Below, in pieces: positions 21,150-35,300 of a stretch of 64,000 nt of DNA (its first letter is position 1; each line of letters starts with the position of its first letter). Made by a program: the position numbers and the translations under genes. The notes below the pieces were generated by a model that searched no databases, was not told where the DNA came from, and was given only the letters and a program-made list of their open reading frames with translations. This DNA comes from Astropecten irregularis (Eukaryota > Echinodermata > Asteroidea > Paxillosida > Astropectinidae): positions 11,904,001 through 11,968,000 of the forward strand of contig OZ020248.1 of assembly GCA_963971285.1 (NCBI GenBank), given 5' to 3'.

Positions 21150-24100
21150 ACCCAGTAGCCGTCAAAACACTGATAAAGAACTGTTTGACTAACATTTTTG
21201 TGCTAGAGTTGCAAATAACTCCTTCAAAATTGAGTCGATCAAGCTGAAAAACTGCACAAAATGTAGCCCCAGATGTTCCCTACAGGAAAATAGCCTATAG
21301 TTGTTAAATTTCCAAGGCATTTTCATGGCCAAAAGTTCAAGTAAAGCACGACTTGTTCCAAGTGAAATCAACCCAGTAGCCGTCAAAACACTGTAAAATA
21401 ACTGTTTGACTAACATTTTTGTGCTATAGAGTTGCAAATTACTCCTTCAATACTGAGCCGATCAAGCTGAAAACTGCACAAAATGTAGCCCCAGATGTTC
21501 CCTACGGGAAAATAGCGTATTCGTCACATTTCCATGGCATTTTCACGGCCAAAAGTTCAAGTATAGCACGACTTGTATCAGGTGAAACCAACACAGTAGC
21601 CGTCAAAACACTGAAAAAGAACTGTTTGACAAATATTTTTGTGCTAGAGTTGGAATTAACTCCTTCAATACTGAGCCGATCAAGCTGAAAACTGCACAAA
21701 ATGTAGCCCCAGATGTTCCCTATAGAAAAAGAGCGTATTCGTCACATTTCCAAGCCTTTTTCATAGCCGAAAGTTCAAGTATAGCACGACTTGTACCAAG
21801 TGAAATCAACCCGGTTGCCGTCAAAACACTGTATATAAAATAACTGTTTGACTAACATTTTTGTGCTAGAGTTGCAAATAACTCCTTCAATACTGAGCCG
21901 ATCAAGTTGAAAACTGCACAAAATGTAACCCCAGATGTTCCATACAGGATAGTAGCCTAGTTGTTACATTTCCAAGGCATTTTCATGGCCGAAAGTTCAA
22001 GTATAGCACGACTTGTACCAAGTGAAACCAACACAGTAGCCGTCAAAACACTGATAAAGAATTGTTTGACTAACATTTTTGTGCTAGAGTTGCAAACAAA
22101 TCCTTCAATACTGAGCCGATCAAGCTAAAAACTGCGTAAAATGTAGCCCCAGATGTTCCCTACAGGATAGTAGCCTAGTTGTTACATTTCCAAGGCATTT
22201 TCATGGCCAAAAGTTCAAGTAAAGCACGACTTGTTCCAAGTGAAAACAACCAAGTAGCCGTCAAAACACTGATAAAGAATTGTTTGACTAACATTTTTGT
22301 GCTAGAGTTGCAAATTACTCCTTCAATACTGAGCCGATCAAGCTGAAAACTGCACAAAATGTAGCCCCAGATGTTCCCTACAGGAAAATAACGTATTCGT
22401 CACATTTCCATGACATTTTCACGGCCAAAAATTCAAGTATAGCACGACTTGTTCCATGTGAAATCAACCCGGTTGCCGTCAAAACACTGCGAAAGAACTG
22501 TTTGACTAACATTTTTGTGCTAGAGTTGCAAATAACTCCTTCAATACTGAGCCGATCAAGCTGAAAACTGCACAAAATGTAGCCCCAGATGTTCCCTACA
22601 GGATAGTAGCCTAGTTGTTACATTTCCAAGGCATTTATATGGCCAAAAGTTCAAGTAAAGCACGACTTGTTCCAAGTGAAATCAACCCAGTAGCCGTCAA
22701 AACACTGTAAAATAACTGTTTGACTAACATTTTTGTGCTATAGAGTTGCAAATTACTCCTTCAATACTGAGCCGATCAAGCTGAAAACTGCACAAAATGT
22801 AGCCCCAGATGTTCCCTATAGGAAAATAGCGTATTCGTCACATTTCTATGGCATTTTCACGGCCAAAAGTTCAAGTATAGCACGACTTGTATCAGGTGAA
22901 ATCAACCCGGTTGCCGTCAAAACACTGAAAAATAACTGTTTGACTAACATTTTTGTGCTAGAGTTGCAAATAACTCCTTCAATACTGAGCCGATCAAGTT
23001 GAAAACTGCACAAAATGTAGCCCCAGATGTTCCCTACAGGAAATAAGCCTAGTTGTTAAATTTCCAAGGCATTTCCATGGCCGAAAGTTCAAGTATAGCA
23101 CGACTTGTTCCATGTGAAATCAACCCAGTAGCCGTCAAAACACTGATAAAGAACTGTTTGACTAACATTTTTGTGCTAGAGTTGCAAATAACTCCTTCAA
23201 AATTGAGTCGATCAAGCTGAAAAACTGCACAAAATGTAGCCCCAGATGTTCCCTACAGGAAAATAGCCTATAGTTGTTAAATTTCCAAGGCATTTTCATG
23301 GCCAAAAGTTCAAGTAAAGCACGACTTGTTCCAAGTGAAATCAACCCAGTAGCCGTCAAAACACTGTAAAATAACTGTTTGACTAACATTTTTGTGCTAT
23401 AGAGTTGCAAATTACTCCTTCAATACTGAGCCGATCAAGCTGAAAACTGCACAAAATGTAGCCCCAGATTTTCCCTACGGGAAAATAGCGTATTCGTCAC
23501 ATTTCCATGGCATTTTCACGGCCAAAAGTTCAAGTATAGCACGACTTGTATCAGGTGAAACCAACACAGTAGCCGTCAAAACACTGAAAAAGAACTGTTT
23601 GACAAATATTTTTGTGCTAGAGTTGGAATTAACTCCTTCAATACTGAGCCGATCAAGCTGAAAACTGCACAAAATGTAGCCCCAGATGTTCCCTATAGAA
23701 AAAGAGCGTATTCGTCACATTTCCAAGCCTTTTTCATAGCCGAAAGTTCAAGTATAGCACGACTTGTACCAAGTGAAATCAACCCGGTTGCCGTCAAAAC
23801 ACTGTATATAAAATAACTGTTTGACTAACATTTTTGTGCTAGAGTTGCAAATAACTCCTTCAATACTGAGCCGATCAAGTTGAAAACTGCACAAAATGTA
23901 ACCCCAGATGTTCCATACAGGATAGTAGCCTAGTTGTTACATTTCCAAGGCATTTTCATGGCCGAAAGTTCAAGTATAGCACGACTTGTACCAAGTGAAA
24001 CCAACACAGTAGCCGTCAAAACACTGATAAAGAATTGTTTGACTAACATTTTTGTGCTAGAGTTGCAAACAAATCCTTCAATACTGAGCCGATCAAGCTA

Positions 24101-25095
24101 AAAACTGCGTAAAATGTAGCCCCAGATGTTCCCTACAGGATAGTAGCCTAGTTGTTACATTTCCAAGGCATTTTCATGGCCAAAAGTTCAAGTAAAGCAC
24201 GACTTGTTCCAAGTGAAAACAACCAAGTAGCCGTCAAAACACTGATAAAGAATTGTTTGACTAACATTTTTGTGCTAGAGTTGCAAATTACTCCTTCAAT
24301 ACTGAGCCGATCAAGCTGAAAACTGCACAAAATGTAGCCCCAGATGTTCCCTACAGGAAAATAACGTATTCTTCACATTTCCATGACATTTTCACGGCCA
24401 AAAATTCAAGTATAGCACGACTTGTTCCATGTGAAATCAACCCGGTTGCCGTCAAAACACTGCGAAAGAACTGTTTGACTAACATTTTTGTGCTAGAGTT
24501 GCAAATAACTCCTTCAATACTGAGCCGATCAAGCTGAAAACTGCACAAAATGTAGCCCCAGATGTTCCCTACAGGATAGTAGCCTAGTTGTTACATTTCC
24601 AAGGCATTTATATGGCCAAAAGTTCAAGTAAAGCACGACTTGTTCCAAGTGAAATCAACCCAGTAGCCGTCAAAACACTGTAAAATAACTGTTTGACTAA
24701 CATTTTTGTGCTATAGAGTTGCAAATTACTCCTTCAATACTGAGCCGATCAAGCTGAAAACTGCACAAAATGTAGCCCCAGATGTTCCCTATAGGAAAAT
24801 AGCGTATTCGTCACATTTCTATGGCATTTTCACGGCCAAAAGTTCAAGTATAGCACGACTTGTATCAGGTGAAATCAACCCGGTTGCCGTCAAAACACTG
24901 AAAAATAACTGTTTGACTAACATTTTTGTGCTAGAGTTGCAAATAACTCCTTCAATACTGAGCCGATCAAGTTGAAAACTGCACAAAATGTAGCCCCAGA
25001 TGTTCCCTACAGGAAATAAGCCTAGTTGTTAAATTTCCAAGGCATTTCCATGGCCGAAAGTTCAAGTATAGCACGACTTGTTCCATGTGAAATCA
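21150..25095 (+). repeat. Nested 9-monomer duplication, 1973 bp period
   Basis: About 21150-23122 and 23123-25095 are tandem copies with a constant 1973 bp offset, overlapping the end of the 17-mer. The join is inside the monomer starting at 22977. Its left part is m1-like (GGAAATAAGCC, TTCCATGTG). At about 23122 it switches to CCCAGTAGCC and loop ATAAAGAA, as at about 21150. A small difference is CAGATTTTCCC at about 23468 against CAGATGTTCCC in the left copy. The period resembles that of the first HOR by monomer number only; the monomer content differs. Confidence 0.88.
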
Positions 25096-28000
25096 ACACG
25101 GTTGCCGTCAAAACACTGCGAAAGAACTGTTTGACTAACATTTTTGTGCTATAGAGTTGCAAATAACTCCTTCAATACTGAGCCGATCAAGCTGAAAACT
25201 GCACAAAATGTAGCCCCAGATGTTCCCTACAGGATAGTAGCCTAGTTGTTACATTTCCAAGGCATTTTCATGGCCGAAAGTTCAAGTAAAGCACGACTTG
25301 TTCCAAGTGAAATCAACAAAGTAGCCGTCAAAACACTGTAAAATAACTGTTTGACTAACATGTTTGTGCTATAGAGTTGCAAATTACTCCTTCAATACTG
25401 AGCCGATCAAGCTGAAAACTGCACAAAATGTAGCCCCAGATGTTCCCTACAGGAAAATAACGTATTCGTCACATTTCCATGGCATTTTCACGGCCAAAAA
25501 TTCAAGTATAGCACGACTTGTTCCATGTGAAATCAACCCGGTTACCGTCAAAACACTGCGAAAGAACTGTTTGACTAACATTTTTGTGCTAGAGTTGCAA
25601 ATTACTCCTTCAATACTGAGCCGATCAAGCTGAAAACTGCACAAAATGTAGCCCCAGATGTTCCCTATAGGAAAATAGCGTATTCGTCACATTTCTATGG
25701 CATTTTCACGGCCAAAATTTCAAGTATAGCACGACTTGTATCAGGTGTAATCAACCCGGTTGCCGTCAAAACACTGAAAAATAACTGTTTGACTAACATT
25801 TTTGTGCTAGAGTTGCAAATAACTCCTTCAATACTGAGCCGATCAAGTTGAAAACTGCACAAAATGTAGCCCCAGATGTTCCCTACAGGAAAGAAGCCTA
25901 GTTGTTAAATTTCCAAGGCATTTTCATGGCCGAAAGTTCAAGTATAGCACGACTTGTTCCATGTGAAATCAACACGGTTGCCGTCAAAACACTGCGAAAG
26001 AACTGTTTGACTAACATTTTTGTGCTAGAGTTGCAAATAACTCCTTGAATACTGAGCCGATCAAGCTGAAAACTGCACAAAATGTAGCCCCAGATGTTCC
26101 CTACAGGATAGTAGCCTAGTTGTTACATTTCCAAGGCATTTTCATGGCCGAAAGTTCAAGTATAGCACGACTTGTACCAAGTGAAACCAACCCAGTAGCC
26201 GTCAAAACACTGATAAAGAACTGTTTGACTAACATTTTTGTGCTAGAGTTGAAAATAACTCCTTTAATACTGAGCCGATCAAGCTAAAAACTGCACAAAA
26301 TGTAGCCCCACATGTTCCTATACAGGAAAATAGCGTATTCGTCACATTTACAAGGCATTTTCATGGCCGAAAGTTCAAGTATAGCACGACTTGTATCAGG
26401 TGAAAACAACACAGTAGCCGTCAAAACACTGAAAAAGAACTGTTTGACAAACATTTTTGTGCTAGAGTTGGAATTAACTCCTTCAATACTGAGCCGATCA
26501 AGCTGAAAACTTGCACAAAATGTAGCCCCAGATGTTCCCTACAGGAAAATAGCCTAGTTGTTACATTTCCAAGGCATTTACATGGCCAAAAGTTCAAGTA
26601 AAGCACGACTTGTTCCAAGTGAAATCAACAAAGTAGCCGTCAAAACACTGTAAAATAACTGTTTGACTAACATTTTTGTGCTATAGAGTTGCAAATAACT
26701 CCTTCAATACTGAGCCGATAAAGTTGAAAACTGCACAAAATGTAACCCCAGATGTTCCATACAGGATAGTAGCCTAGTTGTTACATTTCCAAGGCATTTT
26801 CATGGCCAAAAGTTCAAGTTTAGCACGACTTGTACCAAGTGAAACCAACACAGTAGCCGTCAAAACACTGATAAAGAATTGTTTGACTAACATTTTTGTG
26901 CTAGAGTTGCGAACAAATCCTTCAATACTGAGCCGATCAAGCTAAAAACTGCACAAAATGTAGCCCCAGATGTTCCCTACAGGATAGTAGCCTAGTTGTT
27001 ACATTTCCAAGGCATTTTCATGGCCGAAAGTTCAAGTATAGCACGACTTGTACCAAGTGAAACCAACCCAGTAGCCGTCAAAACACTGATAAAGAACTGT
27101 TTGACTAACATTTTTGTGCTAGAGTTGAAAATAACTCCTTTAATACTGAGCCGATCAAGCTAAAAACTGCACAAAATGTAGCCCCACATGTTCCTATACA
27201 GGAAAATAGCGTATTCGTCACATTTACAAGGCATTTTCATGGCCGAAAGTTCAAGTATAGCACGACTTGTATCAGGTGAAAACAACACAGTAGCCGTCAA
27301 AACACTGAAAAAGAACTGTTTGACAAACATTTTTGTGCTAGAGTTGGAATTAACTCCTTCAATACTGAGCCGATCAAGCTGAAAACTGCACAAAATGTAG
27401 CCCCAGATGTTCCCTACAGGAAAATAGCCTAGTTGTTACATTTCCAAGGCATTTACATGGCCAAAAGTTCAAGTAAAGCACGACTTGTTCCAAGTAAAAT
27501 CAACAAAGTAGCCGTCAAAACACTGTAAAATAACTGTTTGACTAACATTGTTGTGCTATAGAGTTGCAAATAACTCCTTCAATACTGAGCCGATAAAGTT
27601 GAAAACTGCACAAAATGTAACCCCAGATGTTCCATACAGGATAGTAGCCTAGTTGTTACATTTCCAAGGCATTTTCATGGCCAAAAGTTCAAGTATAGCA
27701 CGACTTGTACCAAGTGAAACCAACACAGTAGCCGTCAAAACACTGATAAAGAATTGTTTGACTAACATTTTTGTGCTAGAGTTGCAAACAAATCCTTCAA
27801 TACTGAGCCGATCAAGCTAAAAACTGAACAAAATGTAGCCCCAGATGTTCCCTACAGGATAGTAGCCTAGTTGTTACATTTCCAAGGCATTTTCATGGCC
27901 GAAAGTTCAAGTATAGCACGACTTGTATCAGGTGAAATCAACCCGGTTGCCGTCAAAACACTGTATATAAAATAACTGTTTGACTAACATTTTTGTGCTA

Positions 28001-31000
28001 GAGTTGCAAATAACTCCTTCAATACTGAGCCGATCAAGTTGAAAACTGCACAAAATGTAACCCCAGATGTTCCATACAGGATAGTAGCCTAGTTGTTACA
28101 TTTCCAAGGCATTTTCATGGCCGAAAGTTCAAGTATAGCACGACTTGTACCAAGTGAAACCAACACAGTAGCCGTCAAAACACTGATAAAGAATTGTTTG
28201 ACTAACATTTTTGTGCTAGAGTTGCAAACAAATCCTTCAATACTGAGCCGATCAAGCTAAAAACTGCGTAAAATGTAGCCCCAGATGTTCCCTACAGGAT
28301 AGTAGCCTAGTTGTTACATTTCCAAGGCATTTTCATGGCCAAAAGTTCAAGTAAAGCACGACTTGTTCCAAGTGAAAACAACCAAGTAGCCGTCAAAACA
28401 CTGATAAAGAATTGTTTGACTAACATTTTTGTGCTAGAGTTGCAAATTACTCCTTCAATACTGAGCCGATCAAGCTGAAAACTGCACAAAATGTAGCCCC
28501 AGATGTTCCCTACAGGAAAATAACGTATTCTTCACATTTCCATGACATTTTCACGGCCAAAAATTCAAGTATAGCACGACTTGTTCCATGTGAAATCAAC
28601 CCGGTTGCCGTCAAAACACTGCGAAAGAACTGTTTGACTAACATTTTTGTGCTAGAGTTGCAAATAACTCCTTCAATACTGAGCCGATCAAGCTGAAAAC
28701 TGCACAAAATGTAGCCCCAGATGTTCCCTACAGGATAGTAGCCTAGTTGTTACATTTCCAAGGCATTTATATGGCCAAAAGTTCAAGTAAAGCACGACTT
28801 GTTCCAAGTGAAATCAACCCAGTAGCCGTCAAAACACTGTAAAATAACTGTTTGACTAACATTTTTGTGCTATAGAGTTGCAAATTACTCCTTCAATACT
28901 GAGCCGATCAAGCTGAAAACTGCACAAAATGTAGCCCCAGATGTTCCCTATAGGAAAATAGCGTATTCGTCACATTTCTATGGCATTTTCACGGCCAAAA
29001 GTTCAAGTATAGCACGACTTGTATCAGGTGAAATCAACCCGGTTGCCGTCAAAACACTGAAAAATAACTGTTTGACTAACATTTTTGTGCTAGAGTTGCA
29101 AATAACTCCTTCAATACTGAGCCGATCAAGTTGAAAACTGCACAAAATGTAGCCCCAGATGTTCCCTACAGGAAATAAGCCTAGTTGTTAAATTTCCAAG
29201 GCATTTCCATGGCCGAAAGTTCAAGTATAGCACGACTTGTTCCATGTGAAATCAACACGGTTGCCGTCAAAACACTGCGAAAGAACTGTTTGACTAACAT
29301 TTTTGTGCTATAGAGTTGCAAATAACTCCTTCAATACTGAGCCGATCAAGCTGAAAACTGCACAAAATGTAGCCCCAGATGTTCCCTACAGGATAGTAGC
29401 CTAGTTGTTACATTTCCAAGGCATTTTCATGGCCGAAAGTTCAAGTAAAGCACGACTTGTTCCAAGTGAAATCAACAAAGTAGCCGTCAAAACACTGTAA
29501 AATAACTGTTTGACTAACATGTTTGTGCTATAGAGTTGCAAATTACTCCTTCAATACTGAGCCGATCAAGCTGAAAACTGCACAAAATGTAGCCCCAGAT
29601 GTTCCCTACAGGAAAATAACGTATTCGTCACATTTCCATGGCATTTTCACGGCCAAAAATTCAAGTATAGCACGACTTGTTCCATGTGAAATCAACCCGG
29701 TTACCGTCAAAACACTGCGAAAGAACTGTTTGACTAACATTTTTGTGCTAGAGTTGCAAATAACTCCTTCAATACTGAGCCGATCAAGCTGAAAACTGCA
29801 CAAAATGTAGCCCCAGATGTTCCCTACAGGATAGTAGCCTAGTTGTTACATTTCCAAGGCATTTATATGGCCAAAAGTTCAAGTAAAGCACGACTTGTTC
29901 CAAGTGAAATCAACCCAGTAGCCGTCAAAACACTGTAAAATAACTGTTTGACTAACATTTTTGTGCTATAGAGTTGCAAATTACTCCTTCAATACTGAGC
30001 CGATCAAGCTGAAAACTGCACAAAATGTAGCCCCAGATGTTCCCTATAGGAAAATAGCGTATTCGTCACATTTCTATGGCATTTTCACGGCCAAAATTTC
30101 AAGTATAGCACGACTTGTATCAGGTGTAATCAACCCGGTTGCCGTCAAAACACTGAAAAATAACTGTTTGACTAACATTTTTGTGCTAGAGTTGCAAATA
30201 ACTCCTTCAATACTGAGCCGATCAAGTTGAAAACTGCACAAAATGTAGCCCCAGATGTTCCCTACAGGAAAGAAGCCTAGTTGTTAAATTTCCAAGGCAT
30301 TTCCATGGCCGAAAGTTCAAGTATAGCACGACTTGTTCCATGTGAAATCAACACGGTTGCCGTCAAAACACTGCGAAAGAACTGTTTGACTAACATTTTT
30401 GTGCTAGAGTTGCAAATAACTCCTTGAATACTGAGCCGATCAAGCTGAAAACTGCACAAAATGTAGCCCCAGATGTTCCCTACAGGATAGTAGCCTAGTT
30501 GTTACATTTCCAAGGCATTTTCATGGCCGAAAGTTCAAGTATAGCACGACTTGTACCAAGTGAAACCAACCCAGTAGCCGTCAAAACACTGATAAAGAAC
30601 TGTTTGACTAACATTTTTGTGCTAGAGTTGAAAATAACTCCTTTAATACTGAGCCGATCAAGCTAAAAACTGCACAAAATGTAGCCCCACATGTTCCTAT
30701 ACAGGAAAATAGCGTATTCGTCACATTTACAAGGCATTTTCATGGCCGAAAGTTCAAGTATAGCACGACTTGTATCAGGTGAAAACAACACAGTAGCCGT
30801 CAAAACACTGAAAAAGAACTGTTTGACAAACATTTTTGTGCTAGAGTTGGAATTAACTCCTTCAATACTGAGCCGATCAAGCTGAAAACTTGCACAAAAT
30901 GTAGCCCCAGATGTTCCCTACAGGAAAATAGCCTAGTTGTTACATTTCCAAGGCATTTACATGGCCAAAAGTTCAAGTAAAGCACGACTTGTTCCAAGTG

Positions 31001-32341
31001 AAATCAACAAAGTAGCCGTCAAAACACTGTAAAATAACTGTTTGACTAACATTTTTGTGCTATAGAGTTGCAAATAACTCCTTCAATACTGAGCCGATAA
31101 AGTTGAAAACTGCACAAAATGTAACCCCAGATGTTCCATACAGGATAGTAGCCTAGTTGTTACATTTCCAAGGCATTTTCATGGCCAAAAGTTCAAGTAT
31201 AGCACGACTTGTACCAAGTGAAACCAACACAGTAGCCGTCAAAACACTGATAAAGAATTGTTTGACTAACATTTTTGTGCTAGAGTTGCGAACAAATCCT
31301 TCAATACTGAGCCGATCAAGCTAAAAACTGCACAAAATGTAGCCCCAGATGTTCCCTACAGGATAGTAGCCTAGTTGTTACATTTCCAAGGCATTTTCAT
31401 GGCCGAAAGTTCAAGTATAGCACGACTTGTACCAAGTGAAACCAACCCAGTAGCCGTCAAAACACTGATAAAGAACTGTTTGACTAACATTTTTGTGCTA
31501 GAGTTGAAAATAACTCCTTTAATACTGAGCCGATCAAGCTAAAAACTGCACAAAATGTAGCCCCACATGTTCCTATACAGGAAAATAGCGTATTCGTCAC
31601 ATTTACAAGGCATTTTCATGGCCGAAAGTTCAAGTATAGCACGACTTGTATCAGGTGAAAACAACACAGTAGCCGTCAAAACACTGAAAAAGAACTGTTT
31701 GACAAACATTTTTGTGCTAGAGTTGGAATTAACTCCTTCAATACTGAGCCGATCAAGCTGAAAACTGCACAAAATGTAGCCCCAGATGTTCCCTACAGGA
31801 AAATAGCCTAGTTGTTACATTTCCAAGGCATTTACATGGCCAAAAGTTCAAGTAAAGCACGACTTGTTCCAAGTAAAATCAACAAAGTAGCCGTCAAAAC
31901 ACTGTAAAATAACTGTTTGACTAACATTGTTGTGCTATAGAGTTGCAAATAACTCCTTCAATACTGAGCCGATAAAGTTGAAAACTGCACAAAATGTAAC
32001 CCCAGATGTTCCATACAGGATAGTAGCCTAGTTGTTACATTTCCAAGGCATTTTCATGGCCAAAAGTTCAAGTATAGCACGACTTGTACCAAGTGAAACC
32101 AACACAGTAGCCGTCAAAACACTGATAAAGAATTGTTTGACTAACATTTTTGTGCTAGAGTTGCAAACAAATCCTTCAATACTGAGCCGATCAAGCTAAA
32201 AACTGAACAAAATGTAGCCCCAGATGTTCCCTACAGGATAGTAGCCTAGTTGTTACATTTCCAAGGCATTTTCATGGCCGAAAGTTCAAGTATAGCACGA
32301 CTTGTATCAGGTGAAATCAACCCGGTTGCCGTCAAAACACT
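23803..32341 (+). repeat. 19/20-monomer tandem duplication, 4159/4379 bp
   Basis: Left copy is about 23803-27961 and right copy about 27962-32341. The left copy joins the right copy inside a monomer: CCCGGTTGCC followed by the +4 loop TGTATATAAAA at about 27962, identical to 23803. The offset is 4159 bp up to about 25600 and 4379 bp beyond it, because the left copy lacks one monomer; see 25389-25826. Small shared marks prove common descent: CTTGCACAAAATG (26510 and 30889), GTTGCGAACAAATCC (26906 and 31286), and ACATTGTTGTGC (27546 and 31925). Confidence 0.92.
25389..25826 (+). repeat. Monomer pair with one monomer deleted relative to the right copy
   Basis: The left copy passes directly from the AACGTATTCG monomer (starting about 25389) to the CCCTATAGG, class B monomer (about 25607). 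In the right copy a class A monomer with GGCATTTATATGGCC (about 29766-29985) lies between them. The boundary here reads GCAAATTACTCC instead of GCAAATAACTCC, which is the variant that belongs to the end of the missing monomer. The deletion is therefore an in-register 220 bp homologous exchange between neighbours. Confidence 0.85.
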
Positions 32342-35300
32342 GAAAAATAACTGTTTGACTAACATTTTTGTGCTAGAGTTGCAAATAACTCCTTCAATAC
32401 TGAGCCGATCAAGTTGAAAACTGCACAAAATGTAGCCCCAGATGTTCCATACAGGAAATAAGCCTAGTTGTTATATTTCCAAGGCATTTCCATGGCCGAA
32501 AGTTCAAGTATAGCACGACTTGTTCCATGTGAAATCAACACGGTTGCCGTCAAAACACTGCGAAAGAACTGTTTGACTAACATTTTTGTGCTATAGAGTT
32601 GCAAATAACTCCTTCAATACTGAGCCGATCAAGCTGAAAACTGCACAAAATGTAGCCCCAGATGTTCCCTACAGGATAGTAGCCTAGTTGTTACATTTCC
32701 AAGGCATTTTCATGGCCGAAAGTTCAAGTAAAGCACGACTTGTTCCAAGTGAAATCAACAAAGTAGCCGTCAAAACACTGTAAAATAACTGTTTGACTAA
32801 CATGTTTGTGCTATAGAGTTGCAAATTACTCCTTCAATACTGAGCCGATCAAGCTGAAAACTGCACAAAATGTAGCCCCAGATGTTCCCTACAGGAAAAT
32901 AACGTATTCGTCACATTTCCATGGCATTTTCACGGCCAAAAATTCAAGTATAGCACGACTTGTTCCATGTGAAATCAACCCGGTTGCCGTCAAAACACTG
33001 CGAAAGAACTGTTTGACTAACATTTTTGTGCTAGAGTTGCAAATAACTCCTTCAATACTGAGCCGATCAAGCTGAAAACTGCACAAAATGTAGCCCCAGA
33101 TGTTCCCTACAGGATAGTAGCCTAGTTGTTACATTTCCAAGGCATTTATATGGCCAAAAGTTCAAGTAAAGCACGACTTGTTCCAAGTGAAATCAACCCA
33201 GTAGCCGTCAAAACACTGTAAAATAACTGTTTGACTAACATTTTTGTGCTATAGAGTTGCAAATTACTCCTTCAATACTGAGCCGATCAAGCTGAAAACT
33301 GCACAAAATGTAGCCCCAGATGTTCCCTATAGGAAAATAGCGTATTCGTCACATTTCTATGGCATTTTCACGGCCAAAAGTTCAAGTATAGCACGACTTG
33401 TATCAGGTGTAATCAACCCGGTTGCCGTCAAAACACTGAAAAATAACTGTTTGACTAACATTTTTGTGCTAGAGTTGCAAATAACTCCTTCAATACTGAG
33501 CCGATCAAGTTGAAAACTGCACAAAATGTAGCCCCAGATGTTCCCTACAGGAAAGAAGCCTAGTTGTTAAATTTCCAAGGCATTTCCATGGCCGAAAGTT
33601 CAAGTATAGCACGACTTGTTCCATGTGAAATCAACACGGTTGCCGTCAAAACACTGCGAAAGAACTGTTTGACTAACATTTTTGTGCTAGAGTTGCAAAT
33701 AACTCCTTGAATACTGAGCCGATCAAGCTGAAAACTGCACAAAATGTAGCCCCAGATGTTCCCTACAGGATAGTAGCCTAGTTGTTACATTTCCAAGGCA
33801 TTTTCATGGCCGAAAGTTCAAGTATAGCACGACTTGTACCAAGTGAAACCAACCCAGTAGCCGTCAAAACACTGATAAAGAACTGTTTGACTAACATTTT
33901 TGTGCTAGAGTTGAAAATAACTCCTTTAATACTGAGCCGATCAAGCTAAAAACTGCACAAAATGTAGCCCCACATGTTCCTATACAGGAAAATAGCGTAT
34001 TCGTCACATTTACAAGGCATTTTCATGGCCGAAAGTTCAAGTATAGCACGACTTGTATCAGGTGAAAACAACACAGTTGCCGTCAAAACACTGAAAAAGA
34101 ACTGTTTGACAAACATTTTTGTGCTAGAGTTGGAATTAACTCCTTCAATACTGAGCCGATCAAGCTGAAAACTGCACAAAATGTAGCCCCAGATGTTCCC
34201 TACAGGAAAATAGCCTAGTTGTTACATTTCCAAGGCATTTACATGGCCAAAAGTTCAAGTAAAGCACGACTTGTTCCAAGTAAAATCAACAAAGTAGCCG
34301 TCAAAACACTGTAAAATAACTGTTTGACTAACATTGTTGTGCTATAGAGTTGCAAATAACTCCTTCAATACTGAGCCGATAAAGTTGAAAACTGCACAAA
34401 ATGTAACCCCAGATGTTCCATACAGGATAGTAGCCTAGTTGTTACATTTCCAAGGCATTTTCATGGCCGAAAGTTCAAGTATAGCACGACTTGTACCAAG
34501 TGAAAACAACCAAGTAGCCGTCAAAACACTGATGAAGAATTGTTTGACTAACATTTTTGTGCTAGAGTTGCAAATAACTCCTTCAACATTGAGCCGATCA
34601 AGCTGAAAACTGCACAAAATGTAGCCCCAGATGTTCCCTACAGGAAAATAGCCTAGTTGTTACATTTCCAAGGCATTTACATGGCCAAAAGTTCAAGTAA
34701 AGCACGACTTGTTCCAAGTGAAATCAACAAAGTAGCCGTCAAAACACCGTAAAATAACTGTTTGACTAACATTTTTGTGCTATAGAGTTGCAAATTACTC
34801 CTTCAATACTGAGCCGATCAAGCTGAAAACTGCACAAAATGTAGCCCCAGATGTTCCCTAGAGGAAAATAGCGTATTCGTCACATTTCCATGGCATTTTC
34901 ACGGCCAAAGGTTCAAGTATAGCACGACTTGTATCAGGTGAAATCAACCCGGTTGCCGTCAAAACACTGAAAAAGAACTGTTTGACAAACATTTTTGTGC
35001 TAGAGTTGGAATTAACTCCTTCAATACTGAGCCGATCAAGCTGAAAACTGCACAAAATGTAGCCCCAGATGTTCCCTACAGGAAAATAGCCTAGTTGTTA
35101 CATTTCCAAGGCATTTACATGGCCAAAAGTTCAAGTAAAGCACGACTTGTTCCAAGTGAAATCAACAAAGTAGCCGTCAAAACACTGTAAAATAACTGTT
35201 TGACTAACATTTTTGTGCTATAGAGTTGCAAATAACTCCTTCAATACTGAGCCGATAAAGTTGAAAACTGCACAAAATGTAACCCCAGATGTTCCATACA

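Larger units (their letters stand above)
11811..22680 (+). repeat. 17-monomer higher-order repeat, 3722 bp (with a 3065 bp derivative)
   Basis: Copy 1 is 11811-15532, copy 2 is 15533-18597 and copy 3 is 18598-22319; a fourth begins at 22320 and departs at about 22680. Copies 1 and 3 are full 17-mers (3722 bp). In copy 1 monomers start at 12249, 12467, 12685, 12907, 13125, 13343, 13563, 13781, 13999, 14216, 14434, 14657, 14875, 15097, 15315, 15533 and 15751. Diagnostic variants are GTATTCGTTACAT at the first, TTTTCATGGCTAAAAG at the fourth, GTGTTAGAG in the fifth, and a one-base deletion CAGATTTCCC near 14050. Copy 2 is shortened to 14 monomers. Confidence 0.92.
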
